Source: Bacteroidota bacterium (GTDB taxonomy: Bacteria > Bacteroidota > Bacteroidia > 2-12-FULL-35-15). Taken from it: a stretch of DNA of 64,000 nt. This document shows, piece after piece, positions 22,486 to 31,111 of this stretch. The stretch lies in NCBI GenBank assembly GCA_025963725.1, contig JAOQAE010000002.1, forward strand, positions 124,001-188,000. Reading direction: 5' to 3'. Within the stretch, counting starts at the first letter, position 1. Each line of letters begins with the position of its first letter. The notes beneath the pieces are model-generated. The model saw nothing but the letters and a program-made list of their open reading frames with translations, had not been told where the DNA came from and ran no database searches. The translations under genes were made by a program, and so were the position numbers.

Positions 22486-23721
22486 TTATTGAATGATCAG
22501 TTTTTGTGATGCGATGTATGTTCCTTCCGTTTTTATGCGCAGCAGGTACATCCCCGGAGGAAGGCCGTTGCGTTGTACTGTAAATGATGCGCCTTCAATT
22601 TCATCCGACCGGGTTTCCCCTCCGCGGATGTCGCTCAGCTCCCAGGAAAGCTTTTCGTAGCGCATCATCACATCTGCGGAAAGCACGACCGTTGCTTCCG
22701 AATGCAGCGGGTTCGGATAAATGGAAGAGATCAGGTTTGCATCAATTTCTTCAATGCCAATGACAGGCGCTGCGGAGTATTCATAAAAATCGCGGTGTGT
22801 TCCTGAATAGCCTTTGCCTGTGCCTGCATACGCTTTGCTGCCGATGGTAAAGGCAACACCGGATCTTCTTTCGCCGTTAGGGTAGGAGGCTTTCACCGAC
22901 CAGTAATCCGTAAGCGGGTTGTATTCCCAGAGCTCATCCTTGTATCCGCCATCGGTGCCGAAAACAAGATAGCCGCGGCCGGAAAGCGTGAAGGCGCTGC
23001 AGGCGAATCTGCCGGCGCCCGGGAATGTAGCTATGGCCGACCATGTATTGGTTGCCGGAGTGTATTTATAAAAGTCCTGCGTAAGAATATTTTCATCCGT
23101 TCCCGTGCCGTAATATCCCGCCGTGCCAATGGTAAAGGCAGCGCCGCCATAGCGTACCCCGCCGGGGAAAGGGGCTTTCGGTGTCCATGTGTTGCTGGCC
23201 GGGTTGTATTCCCACAGCTCCGTGGAATAGCTGGAAGCGCCTCTTTTTCCGCAGCAGAAATAGCCTTTGCCGGAAACAGCGAACCCCGTTGCATAATAGA
23301 TCCCTCCGCCGGAATTGCCAGGGTAGGGCGCTTTTGCGGTCCATACGTTGGTGGCAGGATTGTATTCCCAGAAATCGGAAAGCGGTGTGCCCGCGAAGGC
23401 ATCCGCATTGTTCATGCCTGTGCCAACATAGCCTTTGCCGCCTGTTGCAAAGGCTGCAGCATCGCGCCTTGCTACGCCGGGAAAGTTTGCTTTCTGTGTC
23501 CAGGAGTTGGTGCCCGGGTCAAATTCCCAGAGGTCGCTCAGCATCTGGTTGATCGTATCCTGCCCGAGGGCCACATAGCCGCGGCTGCCTATCGAAAAGC
23601 CGACAGCGCGTTCACGCTTCGATCCGCCAACGGATTCGCGCTTGTCCCAGATGTTCTGGGCGCCTGCAAAGCTGCAGAAAACAGCAATGAAAGCGAAGAG
23701 TATGAGGTGCTTCTTTATCAT
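22486..23721 (-). CDS. Kelch-repeat protein with T9SS type A sorting domain
   Basis: A 411-residue protein built like its neighbour at 21255-22475: a signal peptide, a kelch beta-propeller of about six blades (blade signature Y-G-T-G or Y-F-C-C-G followed by D-x-W-E-Y-N-P) and a C-terminal sorting domain (I-Y-P-N-P-L-H-S, then L-P-P-G-M-Y-L-L-R-I and Q-K-L-I-I-Q). The ATG overlaps the stop of the upstream 523-residue paralogue by 4 bp, so translation is coupled. The propeller probably forms a cell-surface binding module. Confidence 0.88.
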   Translation of the reverse strand: MIKKHLILFAFIAVFCSFAGAQNIWDKRESVGGSKRERAVGFSIGSRGYVALGQDTINQMLSDLWEFDPGTNSWTQKANFPGVARRDAAAFATGGKGYVGTGMNNADAFAGTPLSDFWEYNPATNVWTAKAPYPGNSGGGIYYATGFAVSGKGYFCCGKRGASSYSTELWEYNPASNTWTPKAPFPGGVRYGGAAFTIGTAGYYGTGTDENILTQDFYKYTPATNTWSAIATFPGAGRFACSAFTLSGRGYLVFGTDGGYKDELWEYNPLTDYWSVKASYPNGERRSGVAFTIGSKAYAGTGKGYSGTHRDFYEYSAAPVIGIEEIDANLISSIYPNPLHSEATVVLSADVMMRYEKLSWELSDIRGGETRSDEIEGASFTVQRNGLPPGMYLLRIKTEGTYIASQKLIIQ

Positions 23722-25289
23722 TCCGCAATGAATTTACCGGTTGCTCTTGTGGTTGAATTGATGATCAGCTCGTAGAAATACATTCCTTTCGCCATCGAGG
23801 ACCTGTCTACAGAGAATTCATATTCCGAAATGTGCGGGATGGTTTTTACCACCTGCCCCGAAATATTCATCAGCGTTAAGCTCGCGTCGTTCAGCTGCAG
23901 GTTGCGCGGAATGGAGAATGTGATCTTTTCATTGAAAGGGTTGGGAAATGTTTTAATGGAAACTACAGCAGCTTCCTCGATGCTGTTGAGGTTGCCGTAT
24001 TCCCAGAGGTCGTTATAATTGGTGCCGCTGGTGCCGAACACGCCGTACGCCCTTGCGCCGATCACAAATGTGCTCATGTAGCGCCTTGCCGCCCCGCTGA
24101 AATTAACGATCTGCAGCCATGAATTGCTGGCCGGGTCATAGCGGTAAAAGTCATCGAAGTTGTTCCCGCTCTGTGCATCTGCGCCTGTGCCGATGTAGCC
24201 GTAGCCGCCCAGCTCGAAGCCTGCAGCTTCCATACGCGCCGGCCCTATGTTCAGCGCCGCTTTGGTGGTCCATGTGTTTGTTGCCGGATTGTATTCGTAA
24301 AAATCGATGTTAGGTCCGCCGGTATCCCCGGTGCCTACATATCCTTTATTGCCTATGGCAAAGGCGGCGGCGGAGATCCGTCCCGGACCCGGGACTGGAG
24401 CTTTTGCAGCCCATGCGTTGGTTACGGGATTGTATTCATAAAAGCTGGTGCCATAGCTTCCCGTGCCAATATAGCCTTTGCCGTTCACCGCGAAGGCAAC
24501 TGCGCCTCTTCGTCCTCCGCCGGGCATGGGTGTCATCATCGCCCAGCTGTTGGTGGACGGATCATAACGGTACAGGTCGTTCTGCTCAGTTCCGCCGTTG
24601 TCCCTGCCGGTACCAACGTATCCGTAGTTCCCGATGGTAAAGCCGCAGGCGTGCATCCTTGGCCCGGGAGGAAAGCTTGCTTTTTGTGTCCAGCTGTTGG
24701 TTCCCGGATCGTATTCCCACCAGTCGTCAAATAAAATATCGGTGATGGCATTGATATGGCCCAGCCCTGCGTAGCCCCTGCTGCCGATGTTCAGTCCAAC
24801 CCCGCGGTGGCGGCCGGAAGCAGGAACGCTTGCTTTCTGTACCCATGCGTAAGGCGGCGGCGGTGGAGGCGGTGGCGGGCATGCGCCGCAGGAAATGGTG
24901 GCGGACCAGCCGATATCGGTGGTGATGAAATCGGAAGTGAAAGCCAATGTTAAGCAGCCTGTATGCGAAGTGATCAGCCCGGGTGAAAAGCTTCCGCTGA
25001 AAGGGCTTCCGGGCACCTGCGGCGATGAGGTGTTAGGCCCGTCATAGATCGCAAGGAAGTCGTATCCCGTTTCCAGCCCGAAAGAGGTGAAGCTGAGCGA
25101 TACGCAGTTGCCTGCACTGGAGCAAAGTGTTTGGGTGAATACAGAATTATCCACGTAGTTAGCGCTGCCGCCCGGATCGAGGTAGGTTCCCGAGCATACA
25201 TTCATGGTGCTGTTGCTCATGACGATGGTCTGGCAATCAGCCAGCAGCGGTAAGGTCAGGAAAGCGGGAACAAGTAGTTTTTTTATCAT
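23718..25289 (-). CDS. CUB-like plus kelch protein with T9SS type A sorting domain
   Basis: A 523-residue secreted protein. Behind the signal peptide lies a CUB-like domain (residues ~25-130, with Y-D-F-L-A-I-Y-D-G-P-N and four Cys), then a run of prolines (~138-146), a kelch propeller of about six blades and a T9SS tail (K-T-F-P-N-P-F-N, M-A-K-G-M-Y-F-Y-E-L). The CUB domain and Pro linker are absent from the two downstream paralogues, so this is the largest form. It starts 6 bp after the DUF4907 gene and overlaps the next gene by 4 bp. Confidence 0.87.
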   Translation of the reverse strand: MIKKLLVPAFLTLPLLADCQTIVMSNSTMNVCSGTYLDPGGSANYVDNSVFTQTLCSSAGNCVSLSFTSFGLETGYDFLAIYDGPNTSSPQVPGSPFSGSFSPGLITSHTGCLTLAFTSDFITTDIGWSATISCGACPPPPPPPPPYAWVQKASVPASGRHRGVGLNIGSRGYAGLGHINAITDILFDDWWEYDPGTNSWTQKASFPPGPRMHACGFTIGNYGYVGTGRDNGGTEQNDLYRYDPSTNSWAMMTPMPGGGRRGAVAFAVNGKGYIGTGSYGTSFYEYNPVTNAWAAKAPVPGPGRISAAAFAIGNKGYVGTGDTGGPNIDFYEYNPATNTWTTKAALNIGPARMEAAGFELGGYGYIGTGADAQSGNNFDDFYRYDPASNSWLQIVNFSGAARRYMSTFVIGARAYGVFGTSGTNYNDLWEYGNLNSIEEAAVVSIKTFPNPFNEKITFSIPRNLQLNDASLTLMNISGQVVKTIPHISEYEFSVDRSSMAKGMYFYELIINSTTRATGKFIAE

Positions 25290-25295
25290 GGGCTG

Positions 25296-25679
25296 TTATT
25301 TTAGTACACCTAAGCTGTCGAGCTCCCGGATGCTGAGTGTGGGGAAGGAGCCGCTCTTCTGCATTTTGCCGATCGCGTAATTTCCTGTATGGCTTGCGTC
25401 CTCCTCCGTTTTAAAGGCGCTGATCCCTGAAACTGCAGGGATGTTGGGCTGGTGAATGGTGCGCGTGCTGTCTACATAAATATCGTAGCCCCAGCCCTGT
25501 GCAGTTCCCGAGCTGTCCGTTACCTCAAACGTTTTCAGGTAATACGAATGCGAATAAGGCGCAGCTGCGCTGTCATGCGCTGCTCCTGCATCAGTGGACG
25601 TTTCTTTTTCATTGCTGCATGAAAATGCCATCAGCAGGGCGAATATTCCGGGTAAATAAAATGGTAAGGATTTGATCAT
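25296..25679 (-). CDS. DUF4907-like lipoprotein
   Basis: A 127-residue protein with a lipoprotein signal (A-F-S-C-S-N, Cys ~22), an Asp/Ala-rich linker and a compact domain with W-G-Y-D-I-Y-V-D, I-H-Q-P-N-I-P-A-V and a C-terminal L-S-I-R-E-L-D-S-L-G, matching DUF4907. Small proteins of this type are often encoded with T9SS kelch proteins in Bacteroidota. It is the first gene of the four-gene operon that continues with the three kelch proteins. I chose the ATG at 25679 instead of an in-frame TTG at 25694, supported by the promoter match at 25702-25732. Confidence 0.75.
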   Translation of the reverse strand: MIKSLPFYLPGIFALLMAFSCSNEKETSTDAGAAHDSAAAPYSHSYYLKTFEVTDSSGTAQGWGYDIYVDSTRTIHQPNIPAVSGISAFKTEEDASHTGNYAIGKMQKSGSFPTLSIRELDSLGVLK

Positions 25680-25701
25680 GATCTGTTCACACAAAAGAAA
25701 A

Positions 25702-25732
25702 CTAAATTAATACTATTTTTCTGTTTGTCAAA
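25702..25732 (-). promoter_or_regulatory. Promoter of the kelch operon (TTTG-N19-TAATTTAG)
   Basis: On the minus strand TTTG (25729-25732) is followed by exactly 19 bp and then TAATTTAG (25702-25709), one mismatch from TAnnTTTG. Spacing equals the Bacteroidota standard. The start codon lies 22 nt further on. Confidence 0.6.
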
Positions 25733-25755
25733 TAATATATGACCACAAACATTTA

Positions 25756-25857
25756 GCGTCAGTTCGAGTAACGAGGCACGAGTGATCGAGAACAGGCCCA
25801 CGCACCTTCTCGATACTCTCCCTTCGGTCGACCCGATAGCTATCGGGACGAAATGAC
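25756..25857. repeat. TCGAG-rich repeat (family B)
   Basis: The sequence GCGTCAGTTCGAGTAACGAGG... ending CTCTCCCTTCGGTCGA... is shared with 32493-32582 and in part with 35546-35646. It lies between divergent genes and contains short self-complementary arms such as CCCGATAGCTATCGGG. Confidence 0.65.
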
Positions 25858-25941
25858 CTGCACACTGCCTTAAAAAATTATACACATTTCATTGCTTTTT
25901 GATCTTTTTTGTTGTTATTTTACATTAAATTAAGATGTTAG

Positions 25942-26418
25942 GTGAAAACTTTCAGGTTAACATATTTGTTTTTCTATCTGTTTGCTCTTGCTTCTTTATG
26001 CGGGTATTCTCAAAATAACGAAGCAACGGTTACCATTGTGGGAACTCCCGTGGATAACGACCCTGCAGGCAATCAGTACTCCAACGTCAATTACCAGACA
26101 AACGCCCCTCCACCGCCTGCACAGCAGCAACTGGCACCCATTAACGAAAACATTGAGCCTACGCTGGAAAATGGCTTCCACATGCGTTTCCAGATCGAAA
26201 GCCCGGGCTCGGTAGAGCGCCTGAGCGGGGTGGGCGGATCGGCACCTTCGTCAGGATCGTATTATGCAGCGGGCTCCGGCGGCGGAAGCGGCGCAAAAGT
26301 GAGGAAGCGCGCGGTTACCATGACCCAGCGCTCCTTCAACTTCAAAAAGAAGCTGAAAAGCTGGATGCCGAAACGGAAGAAAAAATACCATCCTACGCTC
26401 TGCGAAAAATTCAGATAA
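25942..26418 (+). CDS. Secreted basic hypothetical protein (158 aa)
   Basis: A 158-residue protein with a signal peptide (to ~residue 23, ending C-G-Y-S-Q), a Pro/Gln-rich middle (A-P-P-P-P-A-Q-Q-Q), a Gly/Ser-rich stretch (~108-118) and a very basic C-terminus (K-K-K-L-K-S-W-M-P-K-R-K-K-K-Y-H) ending C-E-K-F-R. No domain is recognised. The start is GTG at 25942. It is followed after 108 bp by the TPR-PD40 gene on the same strand. Confidence 0.6.
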   Translation: MKTFRLTYLFFYLFALASLCGYSQNNEATVTIVGTPVDNDPAGNQYSNVNYQTNAPPPPAQQQLAPINENIEPTLENGFHMRFQIESPGSVERLSGVGGSAPSSGSYYAAGSGGGSGAKVRKRAVTMTQRSFNFKKKLKSWMPKRKKKYHPTLCEKFR

Positions 26419-26482
26419 TTCCGTTTTTATTCCTTTAATAAATCTATTCGTCTGTTAAAAGTATTCATTCATTGCTTTTTTT

Positions 26483-26490
26483 TATCTTTG
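26483..26490 (+). promoter_or_regulatory. -7 element (TATCTTTG) of the TPR-PD40 gene
   Basis: TATCTTTG matches TAnnTTTG exactly and lies 36 nt before the ATG at 26527. No -33 TTG at the standard spacing is seen. Confidence 0.45.
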
Positions 26491-26526
26491 TGCCCCATTC
26501 ACAAAAACGTAAAGAACAGACACGCA

Positions 26527-28128
26527 ATGAAAAAATTACTATCCCTTGTATGCACGCTCCTGCTGCTCATTTCTGCCAGCCTGCTGAACGCGCAGGAAGA
26601 TGCCGACAGAAAGGTTGATCCTTATGATGCAGATAAAAAATTCCTGCAGGGTAATTATGAAGCGGCGCTGGATGATTACCTCGTGCTGCTGGACAAGGAT
26701 CCGAAAAGCGATAAGTACAATTACAACATCGCCATCTGCTACCTGAATACGAACATCAATAAATCAAAGGCGATCCCTTACCTGGAGATCCTTACCCATA
26801 AGCCGAAGTTCGATCCCAACGCCATGTACCTGCTCGGCAGGGCGTATCATTATGCCAACCGCTTCGATGATGCCGTGAAAGCCTACAATGTATTCAAGCA
26901 GACAGGCAGGGGAAATGCGGACAACTTAGCGGATGTTGACAGGCAGATCCAGTTTTGCATCAATGCAAAAGAGCTGATGAAATTTCCGCTGAACGTGACC
27001 TTCGAGAACCTGGGAAACAGCGTGAATTCACCCTATGCCGATTATTACCCTTTTGTGCCAAGCGACGAATCGTTCATTATTTACAATACAAGAAGGCCGG
27101 ATGAAGGCGCTGAGCAGGCAAAAGAAGACGGCACTTATCCTTCGGCGATCTATGTTTCAAAAGTAACCGAAGGCGCATTCGCGAAAGCAAAGAACATCGG
27201 GCCGCCGATCTCGAAAAAGGACGGCGAGCAGGAAATTATCGGGCTGTCGGCTTCCGGCGAGATCATGCTGCTGTACTATACCAACCTGAAAGGCGTGGGT
27301 GATATTTACATCACCAATACCGACAAGAACAAAAGTTTTAAAACGGCAGATAAGCTGGCCGACAATATCAATTCGCCGAAAGCGGAGGAGATCGCGGCAT
27401 GTATCAGCAACGACGGCAGCATGCTGTATTTTGCGAGCAACCGCGATGGCGGAATGGGCGGCACCGACCTGTATGTGAGCCGCAAGCTGCCCAACGGCAC
27501 CTGGGGGCCTCCGCAGAACATGGGCGCGGAGATCAACACACCTTTCGATGAGGATTTTCCGAATGTGACCAACGATGGAAAGGCATTGTATTTCAGCTCG
27601 AACGGGCATACCAGCATGGGCGGATATGATATTTTCAAGGCGGAAATGAATGAGGCGACGCACCAGTTCGCTAACCCGAAAAATGTGGGTTACCCGATCA
27701 ACACCACGGAGGATAATTACAATTTCCGCTTATCGAACAACGGCCGTTTTGGCTACATGGCGGCTGTGCGCGACGGCGGCCTTGGCGACCTCGATATTTA
27801 CCGCGTTACCTTCAACGAGGTGGAGCCGCAGTATTCCGTTATGAAAGGAAATATCACTTCAGCTGACAGCACACAAAAATTAAACTATTCGGATATCTTC
27901 ATCTCTGTTACCAATTCCAAAACACAAGAGATCGTTGGGAATTACCTTCCTAACCCGAACACCGGAAAATATGTGATGGTGCTTTCACCCGGCAATTACG
28001 AGGTGAGCATTGAAGCAAACGGTTTCCAGGCAGTAACTGAAAAAGTAGCGATCCTCGATAAAGGCTCTTACAAATTCGAGATCACGAAGGATATTCAGCT
28101 GAAGCCGGAAGGCTATCCGGGGAAGTAG
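26527..28128 (+). CDS. TPR plus PD40 (WD40-like) periplasmic protein
   Basis: A 533-residue exported protein. After a signal peptide (to ~residue 22) come two or three TPR units (residues ~30-125), then a PD40-type beta-propeller (~150-430) with repeated D-G-x-M-L-Y-F-A-S-N-R-D-G-G and G-G-Y-D-I-F motifs, and a C-terminal beta-sandwich of carboxypeptidase-regulatory type (~440-520). It resembles the N-terminal two thirds of PorE, the T9SS lipoprotein, but lacks an OmpA domain and a lipobox, so it cannot be PorE itself. It may anchor or modulate envelope complexes. I chose the ATG at 26527 since the frame upstream has no signal peptide. Confidence 0.78.
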   Translation: MKKLLSLVCTLLLLISASLLNAQEDADRKVDPYDADKKFLQGNYEAALDDYLVLLDKDPKSDKYNYNIAICYLNTNINKSKAIPYLEILTHKPKFDPNAMYLLGRAYHYANRFDDAVKAYNVFKQTGRGNADNLADVDRQIQFCINAKELMKFPLNVTFENLGNSVNSPYADYYPFVPSDESFIIYNTRRPDEGAEQAKEDGTYPSAIYVSKVTEGAFAKAKNIGPPISKKDGEQEIIGLSASGEIMLLYYTNLKGVGDIYITNTDKNKSFKTADKLADNINSPKAEEIAACISNDGSMLYFASNRDGGMGGTDLYVSRKLPNGTWGPPQNMGAEINTPFDEDFPNVTNDGKALYFSSNGHTSMGGYDIFKAEMNEATHQFANPKNVGYPINTTEDNYNFRLSNNGRFGYMAAVRDGGLGDLDIYRVTFNEVEPQYSVMKGNITSADSTQKLNYSDIFISVTNSKTQEIVGNYLPNPNTGKYVMVLSPGNYEVSIEANGFQAVTEKVAILDKGSYKFEITKDIQLKPEGYPGK

Positions 28129-28236
28129 GTTTTAGTTGGTAGTTTGGAGTTGGTAATTCGGAGAGGGATCTCAAACTGGACTGTCATCCCTTGCTGCGAC
28201 GGGGAATCTGCTTCATTTAGTACCAACGCTTCGCTC

Positions 28237-28464
28237 GTTCTCGACTCCGCTCGAACTGACAACCACACAGATTCGTACATTCGTAATGATTCGCGATTCG
28301 TACCAAGAGATTGCTTCGTCGTACCTCCTCGCAATGACTATACACTAATGCATCCTTTATGTCATCCTGAGCGAAGCGAATGGATCTTACCAGCTACATT
28401 CGGTTCACCGTAAGAAAATTCTTCGCTGTACCGCGCTCGTTCTCGACTCCGCTCGAACTGACAG
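28237..28464. repeat. Dispersed ~230-bp repeat, copy 1
   Basis: The copy runs from GTTCTCGACTCCGCTCGAAC to the same motif ~225 bp later. It matches 28739-28967 closely (a few mismatches and short indels). Both copies end with a second TCTCGACTCCGCTCGAACTG block, so the unit has direct repeats at its ends. Confidence 0.8.
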
Positions 28465-28738
28465 CACACCGTCCACGTCTTTTCTCGATACATTTTTCCG
28501 AAAAGGAAAAACACTCGAAATGACGCCAAACAATACTCTGCGCCTCTGCGAGAAATAATTCAGCATTCGCCCCTATAATTTAAGCTTCCCTACGTTCTCG
28601 ACTTCGCTCGAACTGACAACGCACACGCAGTACTTCAATCATAAGCCATCGTAAGCGTCGAAGACGATCATTTTTTATCATAAAGATCTGTGAAGATCAG
28701 CGTACCATTTCACACAGCTTGGGTCAGTGGCGTCCCAC

Positions 28739-28967
28739 GTTCTCGACTCCGCTCGAACTGACAACCACACAGATTCGTACATTCGTAATGATTCGCGATC
28801 CGTACCAAGAGATTGCTTCGTCGTGCCTCCTCGCAATGACTATACACTTAATGCATCCTTTATGTCATCCTGAGCGAAGCGAATGGATCTTAGCCAGCTA
28901 CCCGGTTCACCTGAAGAAAATTCTTCGCTGTACCGCGCTCGCTCTCGACTCCGCTCGAACTGACAAC
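28739..28967. repeat. Dispersed ~230-bp repeat, copy 2
   Basis: A near-identical copy of 28237-28464, offset ~502 bp. A third, partial copy continues to about 29052 with its ATTCGTACATTCGTAATG core. The shared block ends CAATGAC or AAATGAC, as in the other REP-like families here. Confidence 0.8.
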
Positions 28968-29117
28968 CCACGGGTGCCACACAGATTCGTACATTCGTAA
29001 TGATTCGCGATCCGTACCATAAATTGCTTCGTTGTCCCTCCCCGAAATGACGGTGCTGTCGCATTTTCAGCACCCTTCATCTGGCATAAATTTTTTACCT
29101 TTTTTATGATTTAATCG

Positions 29118-29125
29118 TAATTTTG
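29118..29125 (+). promoter_or_regulatory. -7 element (TAATTTTG) of the NADH dehydrogenase gene
   Basis: TAATTTTG matches TAnnTTTG and lies 18 nt before the ATG at 29144. This also argues against an upstream TTG start at 29123, which would fall inside the box. Confidence 0.5.
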
Positions 29126-29143
29126 ATAAAAATTTCCATCCTT

Positions 29144-30448
29144 ATGAAAGCAAACATTGCCGAAACAAATAAAAAAAGGATTGTAATTGTCGGCGGAGGG
29201 TTTGCCGGACTGCAGCTTGCCCGTACTCTTTCTGATTCCGATTTCCAGGTTGTGCTGATCGATAAGAACAACTATCACCAGTTCCAGCCTTTGTTTTACC
29301 AGGTGGCAACTGCCGGATTGGAGCCTAGCACCATCTCTTTCCCTTTCAGAAAAATATTTCAGAATAAAAAGAATGTACATATCCGCGTTGCCGAAGTGCA
29401 GAAGGTGGATGCTGCAAACAGCCAGCTTGAGACCAGTATCGGTATTGTGCATTACCATTACCTCGTGATCGCCATCGGTGCCGATACCAATTTCTTCGGC
29501 AACAAGAAGCTGATGGAATTATCATACCCGATGAAGTCGGTAAGCGAAGCGCTCACGCTGCGCAACAGGATCCTCGAGAATTACGAAAAGGCGCTTACGG
29601 AAACCGACCGCGAAAAAAGAAAAACGCTGATGAACATCGTGGTAGTTGGCGGAGGGCCCACCGGCGTTGAGGTTTCGGGCACGCTTGCCGAAATGAAAAA
29701 AACGATCCTGCCCAAGGATTATCCTGAGCTCGATTTTAAAATGATGCAGGTGTACCTGCTCGAAGGCTCACCGAAAGTGCTGAATGTGATGTCGGAGAAC
29801 GCTTCAAAAAAGGCGCATGAATATTTGACCGACCTTGGTGTGAATGTGTTTTTGAATTCACGCGTGAAAGATTATGATGGCGAGAATGTGTTCCTCGAAG
29901 GAGGTAAAGCGATCCCCACAAACACGCTGGTATGGGCTGCAGGCGTAACCGGTAACAGGCTGGAAGGCCTTGATCCGGCAGTGATCGGAAGGGCGGGGCG
30001 CATCATCGTAGACAGGCAGAACAAAGTAAAAGGCAGTTCCAATATTTTCGCGATCGGCGATATTGCATACATGACGGAGGAGAAGTTTCCCGACGGGCAT
30101 CCGCAGGTAGCGCAGGTGGCGATCCAGCAAGCCAAGCTGCTTGCGAAGAATTTTAAGAACATGGATGAAAAGAAAGAACTGAAAGAATTCTTCTACAAAG
30201 ACCTCGGCTCCATGGCAACAGTAGGACGCAACAAGGCTGTAGCTGATTTTCCGAAATGGAAATTTGCCGGCTTCTTTGCGTGGCTCATCTGGATGTTCAT
30301 TCACCTCATGTCGATAGTCGGCGGGAAGAACCGCTTATTTGCCTTTATCAACTGGGCATGGAGCTATGTTACGTTCGACCAGTCGCTTCGCCTCATTATG
30401 AAGCCTAAAACAAGAAAAGAGATCAGTTCGGAGCGGATGGCATCCTGA
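29144..30448 (+). CDS. ndh: Type II NADH:quinone oxidoreductase (NDH-2)
   Basis: A 434-residue FAD enzyme that oxidises NADH and reduces quinone at the inner membrane without pumping protons. It has the FAD-binding G-G-G-F-A-G-L-Q-L (residues ~16-24), a second Rossmann motif V-V-G-G-G-P-T-G-V-E (~168-177) for NADH, and A-I-G-D-I-A-Y (~307-313). The C-terminal ~80 residues hold a hydrophobic amphipathic helix (W-L-I-W-M-F-I-H-L) for membrane binding. The family also includes some dihydrolipoamide-like and sulfide:quinone enzymes; the conserved motif order favours NDH-2. Confidence 0.88.
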   Translation: MKANIAETNKKRIVIVGGGFAGLQLARTLSDSDFQVVLIDKNNYHQFQPLFYQVATAGLEPSTISFPFRKIFQNKKNVHIRVAEVQKVDAANSQLETSIGIVHYHYLVIAIGADTNFFGNKKLMELSYPMKSVSEALTLRNRILENYEKALTETDREKRKTLMNIVVVGGGPTGVEVSGTLAEMKKTILPKDYPELDFKMMQVYLLEGSPKVLNVMSENASKKAHEYLTDLGVNVFLNSRVKDYDGENVFLEGGKAIPTNTLVWAAGVTGNRLEGLDPAVIGRAGRIIVDRQNKVKGSSNIFAIGDIAYMTEEKFPDGHPQVAQVAIQQAKLLAKNFKNMDEKKELKEFFYKDLGSMATVGRNKAVADFPKWKFAGFFAWLIWMFIHLMSIVGGKNRLFAFINWAWSYVTFDQSLRLIMKPKTRKEISSERMAS

Positions 30449-30481
30449 GCTTCTGCGCGCTCAGGCCAACCAAAAAAATAT

Positions 30482-30489
30482 TATCTTTG
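30482..30489 (+). promoter_or_regulatory. -7 element (TATCTTTG), 4 nt before the rhomboid start
   Basis: TATCTTTG matches TAnnTTTG exactly and ends 4 nt before the ATG at 30494. If used, the transcript would start at or next to the A of the ATG. Confidence 0.45.
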
Positions 30490-30493
30490 AACC

Positions 30494-31111
30494 ATGATCA
30501 CCCTTATCATCATTGCTATTACTGTTATTGTTTCCATTGCCGCCATGGAAAATTATACGCTGAAGAACAAGCTCATGTTCAATGCATATATGATCAATCA
30601 TAATAAGGAAGGCTACCGCTTTATTTCCAATGGCTTGATCCATGCCGACTGGCTTCACCTGATCTTTAATATGTATGCCTTGTGGATGTTCGGGCAGGGA
30701 GTTGAAAAAATGTACGGCGCGGTATATGGCGGAAAAGGAATGTTCTTCTTTATCCTGCTGTATGTGGGCGGTTTGGTAATGTCATCCCTTTATTCGTACG
30801 AAAAGCACAAGGAGAATATTCATTACAATGCATTGGGAGCTTCAGGCGCAGTATCGGCCGTGGTGTTTGCATTCATTGTGCTGAATCCCACGGTACCATT
30901 GGGTTTGATCATTATCCCCGGAATTCATGTGCCGGCATACCTTTTCGGGATCCTGATGCTGGGAATTGAGCATTACCTGAGTAGGAGAGGCAATACCGGC
31001 ATTGCGCACGATGCGCATTTCTGGGGATCCATCTTCGGGGTGCTGTTTACAATTGCCCTGAAGCCAAGCCTGGCGATGGATTTCATTCATAAGATCCAGG
31101 GAGTTTACTAA
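30494..31111 (+). CDS. Rhomboid-family intramembrane serine protease
   Basis: A 205-residue protein with six predicted membrane helices. The catalytic Ser lies in G-A-S-G (Ser117) and the His in H-D-A-H-F-W-G (His172/His175); the early H-A-D-W-L-H-L-I-F-N-M (residues 50-60) is the conserved rhomboid N-terminal block. It cleaves within or next to the membrane helix of a substrate protein. The HAD phosphatase gene starts directly after its stop (31112), so the two are co-transcribed. The only expected family loss would be the W-R loop, which is replaced here. Confidence 0.88.
   Translation: MITLIIIAITVIVSIAAMENYTLKNKLMFNAYMINHNKEGYRFISNGLIHADWLHLIFNMYALWMFGQGVEKMYGAVYGGKGMFFFILLYVGGLVMSSLYSYEKHKENIHYNALGASGAVSAVVFAFIVLNPTVPLGLIIIPGIHVPAYLFGILMLGIEHYLSRRGNTGIAHDAHFWGSIFGVLFTIALKPSLAMDFIHKIQGVY

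Larger units (their letters stand above)
28129..29143. other. Repeat-filled intergenic region (1 kb)
   Basis: No gene is seen. The stretch is built of copies of a ~230-bp sequence (28237-28464 and 28739-28967) and shorter relatives, rich in TCTCGACTCCGCTCGAACTG and TCATCCTGAGCGAAGCGAAT units. Small frames that cross it are made of repeat sequence. Confidence 0.7.

Noticed and set aside
26527-28128. PorE (T9SS lipoprotein)
   Set aside because: The TPR and PD40 parts fit, but there is no lipobox and no OmpA-like C-terminal domain.
28144-29000. Small open frames in the repeat region
   Set aside because: They consist of REP-like repeats, end at repeat boundaries and have no conserved protein character.
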